Of a stretch of 64,000 nucleotides of DNA, positions 33,566 through 42,828 are shown one piece after another; position 1 is the stretch's first letter; each line of letters opens with the position of its first letter. The stretch spans positions 372,001-436,000 of the forward strand of contig NZ_LMMR01000006.1 of the NCBI RefSeq assembly GCF_001422325.1, read 5' to 3'. The translations under genes and the position numbers were made by a program. The notes under the pieces are model-generated. The model did no database searches. It was not told where the DNA came from and worked only from the letters and a program-made list of their open reading frames with translations. The DNA is from Leifsonia sp. Leaf264. Its GTDB lineage: Bacteria; Actinomycetota; Actinomycetes; Actinomycetales; Microbacteriaceae.

Positions 33566-35758
33566 GTGAGAGAACGAAGCACCTGGAGACGACGGCGCGT
33601 CGCGCTGGCCACGCTGGCCGGAGCCCTGGCCGCCGTGATCGCAGTACCTGCTGGAGCGGCATCCGTCGCCATCGCAGCCGGACAGGACGACGGCCCCGTC
33701 GAGGCCGGCATCTTCGTCAACAAGGTCGACGGCCTCTCGCCCGACTTCGTGAACGGCGTCGACGTGTCGAGCGTGCTGAGCGAGGAGGCCAGCGGCGTCG
33801 TCTACCGCGACGCCGCCGGCAACCCGGCCGACCTCTTCGACGTGCTGCACGACAGCGGCGTCAACACCGTGCGCATCCGCGTGTGGAACGATCCGTACGA
33901 CGCCGACGGCAACGGCTACGGCGGCGGAACCGTCGATGTTCCCCGCGCCGTGGAGATCGGCGAGCGCGCCACCGCCGCCGGCCTGAAGGTGCTCGTGGAC
34001 TTCCACTACTCCGACTTCTGGGCCGATCCCGGACGACAGCTGGCCCCGAAGGCCTGGCAGGGTCTGTCACCGGCTGACACGGTTACGGCGCTGCACGACT
34101 TCACCGTCGACGCGCTGACGCAGTTCGAGACCGCCGGCGTCGACGTCAGCATGGTGCAGGTGGGCAACGAGACCAACAACGCCATCGCCGGGTACACCCG
34201 TCCGGGCACGGCGATCGACCAGCAGTTCGCGGCGCTCCTACAGGCCGGCTCGTCGGCCGTGCGCGAGGTGCTGCCGTCGGCACTCGTCGCCGTGCACTTC
34301 ACCAACCCCGAGACTCCCGGGCGATACGCCACCTACGCCGCCGGTCTCGCGCAGTTCGGCGTCGACTACGACGTGTTCGCCAGCTCGTACTACCCCTACT
34401 GGCACGGCACCCCGGCGAACCTCACCTCCGTGCTCACCCAGATCGCCACCACCTACGGCAAGAAGGTCATGGTGGCCGAGACCTCGTGGGCGCACACCCT
34501 CGACGACGGTGACGGATTCAGCAACTCCATCGGCAGCGGAACCATCACCGACGCCTACCCGGGCAGCGTGCAGGGCCAAGCCACCGAGCTGCGCGACGTG
34601 ATCGCCGCCGTCGCGGCCGTCGGCAGTGCCGGCATCGGCGTCTTCTACTGGGAGCCCGCGTGGATCCCGGTCGGCCCGCCCAGCGCCCTCGACGCCAACA
34701 AGGTGCTCTGGGAGCGCGATGGATCCGGCTGGGCCACCAGCGCGGCATCCGGCTACGACCCCGTGAACGTGGGCACCTTCTACGGCGGTTCCTCGTGGGA
34801 CAACCAGGCCCTCTTCGACTTCGACGGCACTGCGCTCGAGTCGCTGCGTACTTTCGAGTACGTGCGCACCGGAGCGGCCGCACCGCGGGAGATCGTCTCC
34901 GTCGAGAAGGTCGCCCTCTCGGTGACGGATGGCGCTCCCATCGCCCTGCCGGCGACGATCACCGTCACCTACAACGACAGCACCACCGAGCACCCCGCCG
35001 TCGCCTGGAGCAAGGCCGTGAGGTACATCCGCGGACCGGGCACCTACTCGATCCCAGGTACCACCTCGACCGGCATCAGCGTCACCGCAACAGTGACCGT
35101 GCTGGCCGCGAACCTCGTGAAGAACCACAGCTTCGAGGATGCCGACACCAGTGCGTGGACCTTCACCGGCCCCGCCGCCCGCACCCAGACCGCCGACGGA
35201 TCCGACGGTGACTTCGCCGTCACCTTCTGGAACGGCACCGCCTACACGACTTCGGCGACGCAGAGGATCACGGGAGTGCCGGCCGGCACGTACACGCTGC
35301 AGGCCACGACGCAGGGCACGAACAGCCCGGCGACGGACACGCGCACCCTGTCGGCGACGACCTCGGCCGGAAGCTGGAGCGCTCCGCTCTCCTTCACCGC
35401 GTGGAACGAGTTCCACACGGCCACCCTGCCCGCTGTCGTCGTCGGTTCCGACGGTGTCGTCACCGTGGCCGCGAACTTCGCGCTCTCGGCCGGAGCCTGG
35501 GGAGTCCTCGATGACGTGCGTCTGGTCGCCGTGACCCCTCCGTCGACTGTCGACAAGCGTCCGCTCAAGGCCGTGCTCGCCCTCGCCGCAGCGGTGAAGC
35601 CGACGAAGTTCACGCCGGCCTCCATCGCCGGCCTCACGGATGCCGTCGCCATCGGAACCGTCGTCATCACCGCTCCGAAGGCGACCAAGGCCGACGTGGT
35701 GAAGGCGTCGCTGCTCGTGACGGCTGCACTGCTCAAGCTGAAGCCCGTGCGGAGGTAG
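33566..35758 (+). CDS. Secreted arabinogalactan endo-beta-1,4-galactanase (GH53), multidomain
   Basis: A 730-residue exported enzyme that would cut beta-1,4-galactan side chains of pectin. It has a basic N-terminus and signal sequence (WRRRRVALATLAGALAAVIAV). The GH53 barrel begins NGVDVSSVLSEEASGVVYRD, with acid/base Glu in MVQVGNETNN (about 201) and nucleophile Glu in VMVAETSWAH (about 304). Then come a Big_4/Ig-like module (VTYNDSTTEHPAVAW), a carbohydrate-binding-like beta-sandwich (LVKNHSFEDADTSAWTF) and a C-terminal helical Lys/Ala-rich tail without sorting signal. The GTG at 33566 follows GAGAGGAA. Confidence 0.88.
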   Translation: MRERSTWRRRRVALATLAGALAAVIAVPAGAASVAIAAGQDDGPVEAGIFVNKVDGLSPDFVNGVDVSSVLSEEASGVVYRDAAGNPADLFDVLHDSGVNTVRIRVWNDPYDADGNGYGGGTVDVPRAVEIGERATAAGLKVLVDFHYSDFWADPGRQLAPKAWQGLSPADTVTALHDFTVDALTQFETAGVDVSMVQVGNETNNAIAGYTRPGTAIDQQFAALLQAGSSAVREVLPSALVAVHFTNPETPGRYATYAAGLAQFGVDYDVFASSYYPYWHGTPANLTSVLTQIATTYGKKVMVAETSWAHTLDDGDGFSNSIGSGTITDAYPGSVQGQATELRDVIAAVAAVGSAGIGVFYWEPAWIPVGPPSALDANKVLWERDGSGWATSAASGYDPVNVGTFYGGSSWDNQALFDFDGTALESLRTFEYVRTGAAAPREIVSVEKVALSVTDGAPIALPATITVTYNDSTTEHPAVAWSKAVRYIRGPGTYSIPGTTSTGISVTATVTVLAANLVKNHSFEDADTSAWTFTGPAARTQTADGSDGDFAVTFWNGTAYTTSATQRITGVPAGTYTLQATTQGTNSPATDTRTLSATTSAGSWSAPLSFTAWNEFHTATLPAVVVGSDGVVTVAANFALSAGAWGVLDDVRLVAVTPPSTVDKRPLKAVLALAAAVKPTKFTPASIAGLTDAVAIGTVVITAPKATKADVVKASLLVTAALLKLKPVRR

Positions 35759-35784
35759 GACGGGAGTCCGATCTGATCGGCACA

Positions 35785-35821
35785 GAACGCCCCGGCCACC
35801 ACTTTTGGTGCCGGGGCGTTC
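35785..35821 (+). terminator. Strong hairpin terminator after galactanase gene
   Basis: GAACGCCCCGG and CCGGGGCGTTC, extended by CCACCA/TGGTG with one bulge, fold around a CTTT loop 27 bases after the stop. Confidence 0.75.
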
Positions 35822-36013
35822 TCGACGGTTGTCCACGAGCGACCTCCACCCCAGATCTGGGCACCCGAACGACGCCCGACCGCGAGAACTCAAGCGTCCA
35901 GGAGACGCGAGGCGGCCGCGGCCTCCATTGGGGGCCAGCGGATGTCCCCGCTCAGTGTTCAGACTCACTCCAACTCGCTCACGGGGGCGATGACGTTCGA
36001 GGAGGAGTTCAGA

Positions 36014-36526
36014 ATGCGCACGACAGAAAGCCGCAGTATCCCCACCACTGAGATCGACGGGGTCGTCCTGCGGACCGTGACGAGTCTCACCGGCACCCAT
36101 CTCGTGCCCGCCAGCACCGAGGCGCCACATGCCAAGCAAGACTTGGCCGCGCTCGAAGATGCTTTCCTTGCCCGCGTGTCCCACGTCTCGAACATCGATG
36201 CGGCCGTCGGTGCCGCGGCAGCGATCACGCGGATCCTCGACCTGTTCCCCGATGCTGCCTTGACCCTCGCCAATGCCCAACTGTGGGACAGCGCCCGGGC
36301 GATGCTGAGCTTCGAGATCGCTTTCGCGTGGGGTACGCGGGGACCGGCAATCTTGCATTTCGATGCGACAGTGGTACCTGCGTCCGGCGGGCCGTCAGTG
36401 TGCACGGTCCTTCATGTTGAAGTAGGAAGCGGTGCCGACGAGGCGACCGAGTCGGCGGCCACACTCCTGGAGGCCTTCTTCAATCGTCAGCAGGAGAAGT
36501 TCCGGCTGTCGATTCGCGCCCGCTGA
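36014..36526 (+). CDS. Hypothetical protein (170 aa)
   Basis: Starts MRTTESRSIPTTEIDG after GAGGAGGAG. It has no signal peptide or known motif. The middle is Ala-rich helical (IDAAVGAAAAITRILDLF), then two beta-strands with AILHFDATVVP and CTVLHVEVG, and a terminal helix. The order loosely suggests an SRPBCC-like fold but this is not secure. It converges with the alpha/beta hydrolase. I do not recognise the family. Confidence 0.7.
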   Translation: MRTTESRSIPTTEIDGVVLRTVTSLTGTHLVPASTEAPHAKQDLAALEDAFLARVSHVSNIDAAVGAAAAITRILDLFPDAALTLANAQLWDSARAMLSFEIAFAWGTRGPAILHFDATVVPASGGPSVCTVLHVEVGSGADEATESAATLLEAFFNRQQEKFRLSIRAR

Positions 36527-36533
36527 CGTCAGC

Positions 36534-37325
36534 TCAGCCCTTCCGGAGTCGCTTGCTGATCTCCCGAACAGTTCCCGCAGGATCGACGCTGTGGTCGTGC
36601 GACTCGGGCACGATCACGAGTTCGGCCTGCGGGATCGACTCGGCCAACAAGTCGGCCGCCCGGACGAGCATCGGGAAGGTCGGCTCGCCCCGGAAGATCG
36701 TGACGGGCTGGCTCACGCGGGCCATCGCATCCGTCGGCGTCGACACCGCAGCCGTCAGCAGCGCGTCGTAGACGACGGACTGAGCCAACGGAACGAGCGA
36801 CGCGAACATCGGACTCGCCTTGATCTGCTCCACCATCGCCTCGGGCAGGCCGACACCCTCGAGCTGGAACGTCGTCACGGCCTCTTCCGGCTTGCCGTCG
36901 TCGACGAGCGCCTGGAGTCGCTCGGGCAGGTCGTCGGCCGGCTCGTCCTCGCCGAAGTGGAACGGCGGCTCCGACAGGAACAGCTGCGTGATCGGCACCC
37001 CCTGCCCTGCTGCGAACAGCGCCAGCACGGCTCCGGAGGAATGGCCCAGAACCGACGCTTCACCGACTTCATCTCCGACCGCCGCTATCACCGCGGCGAG
37101 ATCGTCCGCCTCCCGTTCGGGCGCGTAGGGCGCGGTGTCGCCGCTGTCCCCTCGCGCCCGCCTGTCGATGGTGACGCCCTGGAATCCGGCCTCAGCGAGA
37201 GCTGCGGCGAGCGGCCCTCCAGCTTCTGCCGTGGAGAACGCGCCGCCGACGATGACGACGGGCGGCCCCTCCCCGACCTGGTGGAACGCGATGGGTGTGC
37301 CGTCCGCTGACGTTGCGTGCTGCAT
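36534..37325 (-). CDS. Alpha/beta hydrolase
   Basis: A 263-residue hydrolase. It has PPVVIVGGAFSTAE with the oxyanion region, VTIDRRARGDSGD, the nucleophile elbow GHSSGA (about 94-99) and a C-terminal ESHDHSVDP containing the likely catalytic His. The shape is that of the esterase/epoxide-hydrolase-like group with a small lid. Start ATG 37325 with GGAGG just upstream. Substrate unknown. Confidence 0.9.
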   Translation of the reverse strand: MQHATSADGTPIAFHQVGEGPPVVIVGGAFSTAEAGGPLAAALAEAGFQGVTIDRRARGDSGDTAPYAPEREADDLAAVIAAVGDEVGEASVLGHSSGAVLALFAAGQGVPITQLFLSEPPFHFGEDEPADDLPERLQALVDDGKPEEAVTTFQLEGVGLPEAMVEQIKASPMFASLVPLAQSVVYDALLTAAVSTPTDAMARVSQPVTIFRGEPTFPMLVRAADLLAESIPQAELVIVPESHDHSVDPAGTVREISKRLRKG

Positions 37326-37425
37326 GCCTCCATCAGACCACCGCCCGCCGACACCGGCAAGGGGTGCTTCGCCGCCGTCGAACTACGATCGAACCGTCAT
37401 CGAGAAGAACGAGGAGGTCGCAGCC

Positions 37426-37974
37426 ATGCCCGACATGCCCGACGTTCCACCCCGCATCCCCGCGATCCATCTGCCCGATGGCGTCACCCTCCCCGCCGGC
37501 CTCACGCTACGGCGGCCGACCGCCGATGATCACGCGGCCGTGGTCGGAACGATTCCCGAGTGGTGGGGCCGCCCCGGAACGACTCTCGGGACGCTGCTGC
37601 CGCGCCTCTTCTTCCAGCACTTCAGCGACACGAGCTTCCTCGCCGAGGATGATGAGGGCCTCGCCGCGTTCCTGATCGGCTTCAGGTCGTCGGCCCAGCC
37701 CGGCGTCGCGTACATCCACTTCGTCGGAGTGCGACCAGACCTGCGTACCGCCGGCCTCGCCCGGGCGCTCTACGAGACCTTCTTCGCCGAGTCGCGCGCT
37801 GACGGATGCCACAGGGTGGAGGCCATCACCGGACCGCCCAACCGCACGTCCCAGGCCTTCCACACCCGCATGGGCTTCACCATGAGCGGCGACACCGAGA
37901 TCGACGGCGTGCCCGTCTGGCGGGACTACGACGGCCCCGGCGAGCACCGGGTGACGTTCAGCCGAGACATCTGA
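37426..37974 (+). CDS. GNAT-family N-acetyltransferase
   Basis: A 182-residue GNAT. It shows LTLRRPTADDHAAVVGTI at the start of the fold, GVRPDLRTAGLARALYETF (acetyl-CoA site) and PNRTSQAFHTRMGF near the end. AGGAGGT precedes the ATG at 37426. Upstream TACGAT (37384) is a candidate -10 with a short leader. Acceptor unknown. Confidence 0.9.
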   Translation: MPDMPDVPPRIPAIHLPDGVTLPAGLTLRRPTADDHAAVVGTIPEWWGRPGTTLGTLLPRLFFQHFSDTSFLAEDDEGLAAFLIGFRSSAQPGVAYIHFVGVRPDLRTAGLARALYETFFAESRADGCHRVEAITGPPNRTSQAFHTRMGFTMSGDTEIDGVPVWRDYDGPGEHRVTFSRDI

Positions 37975-38027
37975 GGCCGAAGGCACCGGCACGGCGGCGT
38001 CGGCGGCCGATACGACGGCGACGCCAG

Positions 38028-39530
38028 TCATGCCGCGACCCCTCCGCCCACATCCGCCCTCACGGGCACGCCACTGTCGCCGCCACCTGGAGAGCCGCAT
38101 CCGAGCTCCCGACGGAGGGAATTACCTGGCCTCGGCCGTTGATCGACATCGATGTGAGCGGGCGGGATGAACCAGGTGTGACCGTCGACGATTCTGATGA
38201 CCCACTCCTCCCGATGCAGCAGGTGGTGATGCTGCGAGCACAGGAGCACACCGTTGTCGAGATCCGTCGGTCCGGCGTCGCGATCCCACCAACGAACGTG
38301 GTGCGCTTCGGTGAATCCCGGTGGCCGAGAGCAGTTCGGGAAGGCGCAACCACCGTCGCGCTCGGCCAGCGCGAGCTTCTGCGCCCTGGTGAAGAGCCGC
38401 TGCGTGCGCCCGAGATCGAGTGGAACGGATGCGCCTCCGAGCACCAGCGGGATGATGCCGGCCGTGGCGGCGATGGAACGCGCGCTCTCCGCAGAGATGG
38501 GGGTGTCGATGCCGTCGATGGTGGCCGTGCCGACACTGTCGGGGCTTTGGAGATCGGCGACGTCCATCCGCACGACCAGCGTCTGCGACTCGGAGATGAC
38601 GGTCTCGCGGCATCCGAGTGCGTGGCGCAGCAGGTCGGTGAGCGCATCAGCCCGCATCTGCGTCATCGAGCGATGCTCGGCGGTGGCGGGATCGTGGCAG
38701 GTGCAGGCCTCGGGCGGCATGCCGGCAGAGCAGGAGCACGTCGAGCCGGATCCGAACGCGTCGCGGGCGCGGCGCAGTTCAGTGGAGACGACGGCGTCGA
38801 TCGCCTGCCTGATCAGGGCTCCGCTGACGGGGTCGAACCGGCCGCGCAGCACGATGGCACCGGATGCATCTTCGATGACGGAACACGACCGGGCGTCGCG
38901 GAGCTCGTCTTCCCGAGGTCGGACGCCGTCGGGATCGAGGTACGACTCTTCGCGCTTGACCAGCCGCGCCAACATCTCGATGCTGAACTCGGCCGCATTG
39001 GCGACGAGTCGGTTCTCGGCCGCGTCGAGCGCCTCGGCATCGGCCCGTACGGCGACGCGATCGAGCATGCCGGTGATCATCGCCGCGGCGGCCACGCTCA
39101 AGATCCCGGCATGCAGGGCCCCGTGGACGTGCGGGTGGCGTGACGGCATCCGTTCACCGGTGAAGCTCTCGCGTTCACGGGTGGCGTCGCCCACCGACAC
39201 GAGCTTGGCGGCATCGGATCGCGATGTGCCGGCACTCTGCGCCAGCAGAGCCTCGGGGGAACCGAACCCGTGGCGGGCGGCGAGCCCATCGTGCCCGAGT
39301 TCCTTCGCCGATCGTCGCCCGATCTCGGCAGCGATAACGGTCTGCAACGCGATCGCGGTGCGCACGACGAAGGACACAGCGTCCATCACGCGCAGGAGCC
39401 CGGAATCGCTCATGCTGCCGACCGCGGATTGGGCGTCGCTGCCCGGAATCACGAGCGCCGGAAGCGCTTCGACCCACGCGCGGCGCAGCGCGCTGACGCT
39501 GTCGCGGAGGATGCCGAGGTGCTTCTTCAT
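38028..39530 (-). CDS. DUF222 / HNH endonuclease family protein
   Basis: A 500-residue protein typical of high-copy DUF222-HNH families in actinobacteria. The helical DUF222 region fills the first ~350 residues. A Cys-rich insert (STCSCSAGMPPEACTCHD, about 265-282) follows, and the HNH motif is at the C-terminus: DGGCAFPNC, EAHHVRWWDRDAGPTDLDNG and CSQHHHLLHREEW. GGAGG precedes the ATG. Biological role is not settled for the family; probably a DNase. Confidence 0.88.
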   Translation of the reverse strand: MKKHLGILRDSVSALRRAWVEALPALVIPGSDAQSAVGSMSDSGLLRVMDAVSFVVRTAIALQTVIAAEIGRRSAKELGHDGLAARHGFGSPEALLAQSAGTSRSDAAKLVSVGDATRERESFTGERMPSRHPHVHGALHAGILSVAAAAMITGMLDRVAVRADAEALDAAENRLVANAAEFSIEMLARLVKREESYLDPDGVRPREDELRDARSCSVIEDASGAIVLRGRFDPVSGALIRQAIDAVVSTELRRARDAFGSGSTCSCSAGMPPEACTCHDPATAEHRSMTQMRADALTDLLRHALGCRETVISESQTLVVRMDVADLQSPDSVGTATIDGIDTPISAESARSIAATAGIIPLVLGGASVPLDLGRTQRLFTRAQKLALAERDGGCAFPNCSRPPGFTEAHHVRWWDRDAGPTDLDNGVLLCSQHHHLLHREEWVIRIVDGHTWFIPPAHIDVDQRPRPGNSLRRELGCGSPGGGDSGVPVRADVGGGVAA

Positions 39531-39840
39531 GCCTCCATCATCGCGCGGACAACCGACATTCTCTCGGTTTCATATTCGATTGTGGAGAACTCACGATGGA
39601 TCCATAGTCGTTGATAAGTTCGAGTCCAGTCACCGTGCCGGATCGACGGATGCGGTCGGCCCGAGCATCCGAATCCGGCATCCGCCCGTCTGCCCACATC
39701 ATCACAACCGCTGGAGGCACCGAACACGACAATCCGCACGCGATACCGCACGCCCGCCGCCCCGCACTCTACATCGGACGCCCGACGCCCTCGCGATAAC
39801 GGTCCCCGCCACCACCACTCAGCGACGGAGCACCCTCGCA
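39531..39840. other. Intergenic region, no gene seen
   Basis: This 310-base region between two minus-strand genes holds an AT-richer stretch (39560-39620) that may carry the HNH gene promoter. I see no gene, repeat or clear terminator. Confidence 0.5.
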
Positions 39841-40323
39841 CTATTCGGCGCGCGCTGCCTTGCGCCGGTCCCGCAGGTCCTTCACGACGAGCACGGCCTC
39901 CTTGGCGGCCGCATTGGCCTTGGTGCTCACCCGCTTCGCGCTGTCGAACTCCGTCGACAGGATGCCGAGCCCACCGAGTGCGACCAGAGCTCCGGGTCCC
40001 GGTAACGGGATGAGCGCGACGCCGAGAGCGACGGTGCCACCTCCGACGACTCCGACACCCGTGCGGTAGACCGTGTTGGCGGTCGGGTTGCTGCGGATCA
40101 CCTCGCGGGTGCCGTGTGCGGCGCCGCGCGCGGCGCGCCCGAAGATGACGCCCACGCGCTTGACGGTCGCCCGGCGGGACCCCTGATCGGCATGGGCGCC
40201 CTGCCCCTCCGAACTCGGTGCGGCACCGGCTGCGGTTTCAGCTTCAGGCCCAGCGTCGTCACCCGCTCCGGCCCCAGTTGCCTGCTCGACGACGATCACT
40301 TCGCCCACCTTGAGATCACTCAT
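39841..40323 (-). CDS. PGPGW-type (TIGR02611-like) membrane protein
   Basis: A 160-residue protein. A charged Ala/Gly-rich N-terminal half is followed by one or two membrane segments with TVALGVALIPLPGPGALVAL and GGLGILSTEF, the PGPGW-family core, and a basic Lys/Arg tail. Role unknown. A TATGCT element lies six bases upstream of the ATG. Confidence 0.85.
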   Translation of the reverse strand: MSDLKVGEVIVVEQATGAGAGDDAGPEAETAAGAAPSSEGQGAHADQGSRRATVKRVGVIFGRAARGAAHGTREVIRSNPTANTVYRTGVGVVGGGTVALGVALIPLPGPGALVALGGLGILSTEFDSAKRVSTKANAAAKEAVLVVKDLRDRRKAARAE

Positions 40324-40329
40324 GACGCC

Positions 40330-40335
40330 AGCATA
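40330..40335 (-). promoter_or_regulatory. Leaderless promoter -10 (TATGCT)
   Basis: On the minus strand TATGCT is followed by six bases and the ATG at 40323. Confidence 0.55.
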
Positions 40336-40642
40336 TGAGCGGATGCCGCAAATGGGCAGGGGCAGTTCGTCGACTCAGGACGATCCGATCACCGTCCTCG
40401 AGTCGCTCCTGGACACCGCAGTGTCCCAGCGGGTCGACGGGTCAGCAAGTCGGCGGGCCACCGGGTCAGCGGTTCGACCGCGCGTGTCGGAGCCCGCACG
40501 TCCGAGTCGCCCCAGAAGGCTAGCCACCGGTCCTCCGCCCGGCAAGGCCCTCTCCCGATCGCCGAAACAGGAGTTTGCTGTACCAACGCGCCGATCCTTG
40601 CCGTTGCGCAGAGGGCCGACAGCGCACCCACGCCCTGCGCCC

Positions 40643-40681
40643 GCACACGCACACGCACACGCACACGCACACACACACACA
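40643..40681 (+). repeat. CA-rich simple sequence repeat upstream of ppk2
   Basis: About four CACACG units run into an uninterrupted (CA)n tract, ending about 30 bases before the ppk2 start and about 11 bases before its ribosome site. The rest of the 388-base region 40324-40711 shows no gene. Such tracts can slip in length. Confidence 0.85.
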
Positions 40682-40711
40682 TGAACCCGCACGCACCAAC
40701 AGAGGAGCCCC

Positions 40712-41530
40712 ATGTCCGACAAGAAGCACTCGAAGAAGAAGTCCAAGCGCCTCGACAAGAAGGCCTACGAGAAGGAGCTGACCCGGCTGCAGATCGAACT
40801 CGTCAACATGCAGCAATGGGTCACGGCATCCGGCGCCCGAGTCCTGGTGATCTTCGAAGGACGTGACGCGGCCGGCAAGGGTGGCGCCATCAAGCGCGTG
40901 AGGCAGTACCTCAACCCCCGCACCGCACGCGTCGTCGCGCTGCCGCAGCCGAGCGAGCGCGAGAAGGGGCAGTGGTACTTCCAGCGCTACATCGAACGGC
41001 TGCCCACGAAGGGCGAGATCGTGCTGATGGATCGCTCCTGGTACAACCGCGCCGGCGTCGAGCGGGTCATGGGCTACTGCACCGACGAGGAGTACGAGCG
41101 TTTCCTGGTGCAGGTTCCGACTGTCGAACGGATGCTGGTCGAAGACGGCATCATCCTGCTGAAGTACTGGTACTCCGTCTCGGATACCGAGCAGGAGAAG
41201 AGGTTCCGCTCCCGCCTGAACGACCCGATGCGCCGCTGGAAGCTCTCCGACACCGACCTGCTCTCGATCACCAAATGGGAGGACTACTCCAAGGCCAAGG
41301 ATGCGATGTTCGATGTCACCGACACCGATGACGCCCCCTGGTGGTCGATCGACAGCGACGACAAGCGCGCCGCCCGCATCAACACCATCAGCCACCTGCT
41401 CAGCCAGGTCCCGTACGACACCATCGACCCCGACGAGGTGCATTTCCCCGATCGCCCAGCTGCCGCCGAAACGGCTCGCCCGCCGATCGACAAGCACAGG
41501 TTCGTGCCCGATCACGCGGCGACGCTCTAG
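40712..41530 (+). CDS. ppk2: Polyphosphate kinase 2 (PPK2)
   Basis: A 272-residue P-loop kinase that transfers phosphate between polyphosphate and nucleotides. It has Walker A GRDAAGKGG (residues 50-58), lid-type NPRTARVVALPQPSE, Walker B/DRSWYNRAGVERVMG and IDSDDKRAARIN near the end. One domain, so a class I-type enzyme. A Lys-rich N-terminus may bind polyphosphate. GAGGAG precedes the ATG. Its 5' region carries a CA repeat that could affect expression. Confidence 0.94.
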   Translation: MSDKKHSKKKSKRLDKKAYEKELTRLQIELVNMQQWVTASGARVLVIFEGRDAAGKGGAIKRVRQYLNPRTARVVALPQPSEREKGQWYFQRYIERLPTKGEIVLMDRSWYNRAGVERVMGYCTDEEYERFLVQVPTVERMLVEDGIILLKYWYSVSDTEQEKRFRSRLNDPMRRWKLSDTDLLSITKWEDYSKAKDAMFDVTDTDDAPWWSIDSDDKRAARINTISHLLSQVPYDTIDPDEVHFPDRPAAAETARPPIDKHRFVPDHAATL

Positions 41531-41579
41531 GGCTGGGACGCTTCGCGCGCAAAGAGCGGAGCGCCCGACACCGGCCCCT

Positions 41580-42470
41580 TCAGTCGGCGCCGGGCAGCAT
41601 CACCTCGACGCGCCCGTCCCCCTGGCGGGCCTGCAACGCGGGCTGAGGCGCTATGGCCGGACCCCGTCGTACGCTGCCGTCGGCGAGCGAGAACGTGCTG
41701 CCGTGCCATGGACACCGGATGCAGGCCGAGCCGTCGGCATCCGTCACCAGATCGCCCTCACTGAGCGGACCCGAGAGGTGACTGCACCGGTCGGAGAGGA
41801 CCGAGAGGCGTTCTCCGTCGCGGAAGACGAGGATCGGCACGTCGCCCACTGCGCTCCTCGTCACGCGGCCCTCGGCGAAGTCCTCGAGCGTGCCGATGGA
41901 GTTCCACCCGCTCGGGACGATGTGTGGAACCTCTTCGGCATGGTTGACGCCGGCGGCTTGGTGGTAGGCCAGATGTCCGCCGATGAATCCCCCGGCGGAG
42001 GCGACGGCGAGTCCGAGGTAGGAGAGCACCTTGCCGCTTCCGTCCCGACCGCGCCGGCGCTGCACGTACGACGCCGCGTAGAGGGAGACCGCCACGAGGT
42101 TGGCCGCCCAGTGCACGACGCCCGTGCGCATCTGCTGCTCGTGCAGCTCCGACCAGTCGGTCGCGCCGGTCAGTGCCGCCGGGGCAGCCGCCAGGACGCC
42201 GACACAGATGAGCCTCCTGCTCGCGCTCTCGGTGCCGGGCACGAGGTCGAGGATGGCGGCGGATGTCCACGATCCGAGCGGAATCTGCACGAGCACCGGG
42301 TGCACGGGATGCGCCGCGGGAACTCCATGGAGCACATCGCGCACCTCCCCGGGCGGCACGAGCGCTCGCACCGCCTTCTGCAGGGTGGAGATGAGCGGAT
42401 CGAGCGCTGTCGCGTTCTCCACCGGGGAGAAGATCTTCGTCACTATCCGATTGGCGCTGGCACTGAGCAT
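41580..42470 (-). CDS. DUF2231-like membrane / Rieske [2Fe-2S] protein
   Basis: A 296-residue protein. The first ~165 residues carry membrane segments of the DUF2231 type (HPVHPVLVQIPLGSWTSAAI, TGVVHWAANLVAVSLYAASY). The C-terminus is a Rieske domain with CSHLSGPL and CPWHGSTF ligating the cluster. It probably passes electrons at the membrane; partners are unknown. Start 42470 is supported by TATCGT six bases upstream. Confidence 0.88.
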   Translation of the reverse strand: MLSASANRIVTKIFSPVENATALDPLISTLQKAVRALVPPGEVRDVLHGVPAAHPVHPVLVQIPLGSWTSAAILDLVPGTESASRRLICVGVLAAAPAALTGATDWSELHEQQMRTGVVHWAANLVAVSLYAASYVQRRRGRDGSGKVLSYLGLAVASAGGFIGGHLAYHQAAGVNHAEEVPHIVPSGWNSIGTLEDFAEGRVTRSAVGDVPILVFRDGERLSVLSDRCSHLSGPLSEGDLVTDADGSACIRCPWHGSTFSLADGSVRRGPAIAPQPALQARQGDGRVEVMLPGAD

Positions 42471-42828
42471 GCAGTGACGATAGGCCGCTCGAACGGATGC
42501 CGTGAGGGGCTTGACGGGCGCCGAACGGGAGCGTTCGCGCGCCAACCAGCTCACACACCCGCCCGCTGAGTCCCGGCGAAGCCGCGGTCGAAGCGCGCTG
42601 CGCGGCAGCATCCGCTCGCCCGTCCGCCCTCCCACACGCCCACGAGCCAAGCGGCGGAGAACCTACTCCCCGAAGAATTCCCGCACCACCCCTGTTCGGG
42701 GGCATCTGTTGGTGCCAGAGTATTCGCACCGATCAGCCACGCCCAGCGCTCGACAGAACAAGCAGACAGAGCAGCAAAAGCAGGTAGAGCAACACAGAAC
42801 GCGACCACCCTCACCGAGAGGAACCGCC
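42471..42828. other. Intergenic region with one copy of a palindromic repeat
   Basis: This region holds TATCGT (42477-42482, minus) as a leaderless -10 for the Rieske gene, a dispersed repeat copy at 42561-42597, and the promoter and leader of the permease gene. No other gene is seen. Confidence 0.6.
42561..42597. repeat. Dispersed palindromic repeat, copy A
   Basis: Contains CGCTGAGTCCCGGCGAAG and a CGCGGTCGAAGCGC half, matching copies at 45249, 45921 and, partly, 45964. The core forms a small hairpin. Confidence 0.6.

Noticed and set aside
36014-36526. Firm SRPBCC assignment for the 170-residue protein
   Set aside because: Strand order is suggestive only, without a recognisable motif, so it is left hypothetical.
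39600-39640. SOS-box-like half-site (GTTCGAG) near the HNH gene
   Set aside because: Only one half of the actinobacterial LexA palindrome is present.
40643-40681. CRISPR-like repetition
   Set aside because: It is a simple CA tract without spacers. No CRISPR array or cas gene is seen in the window.
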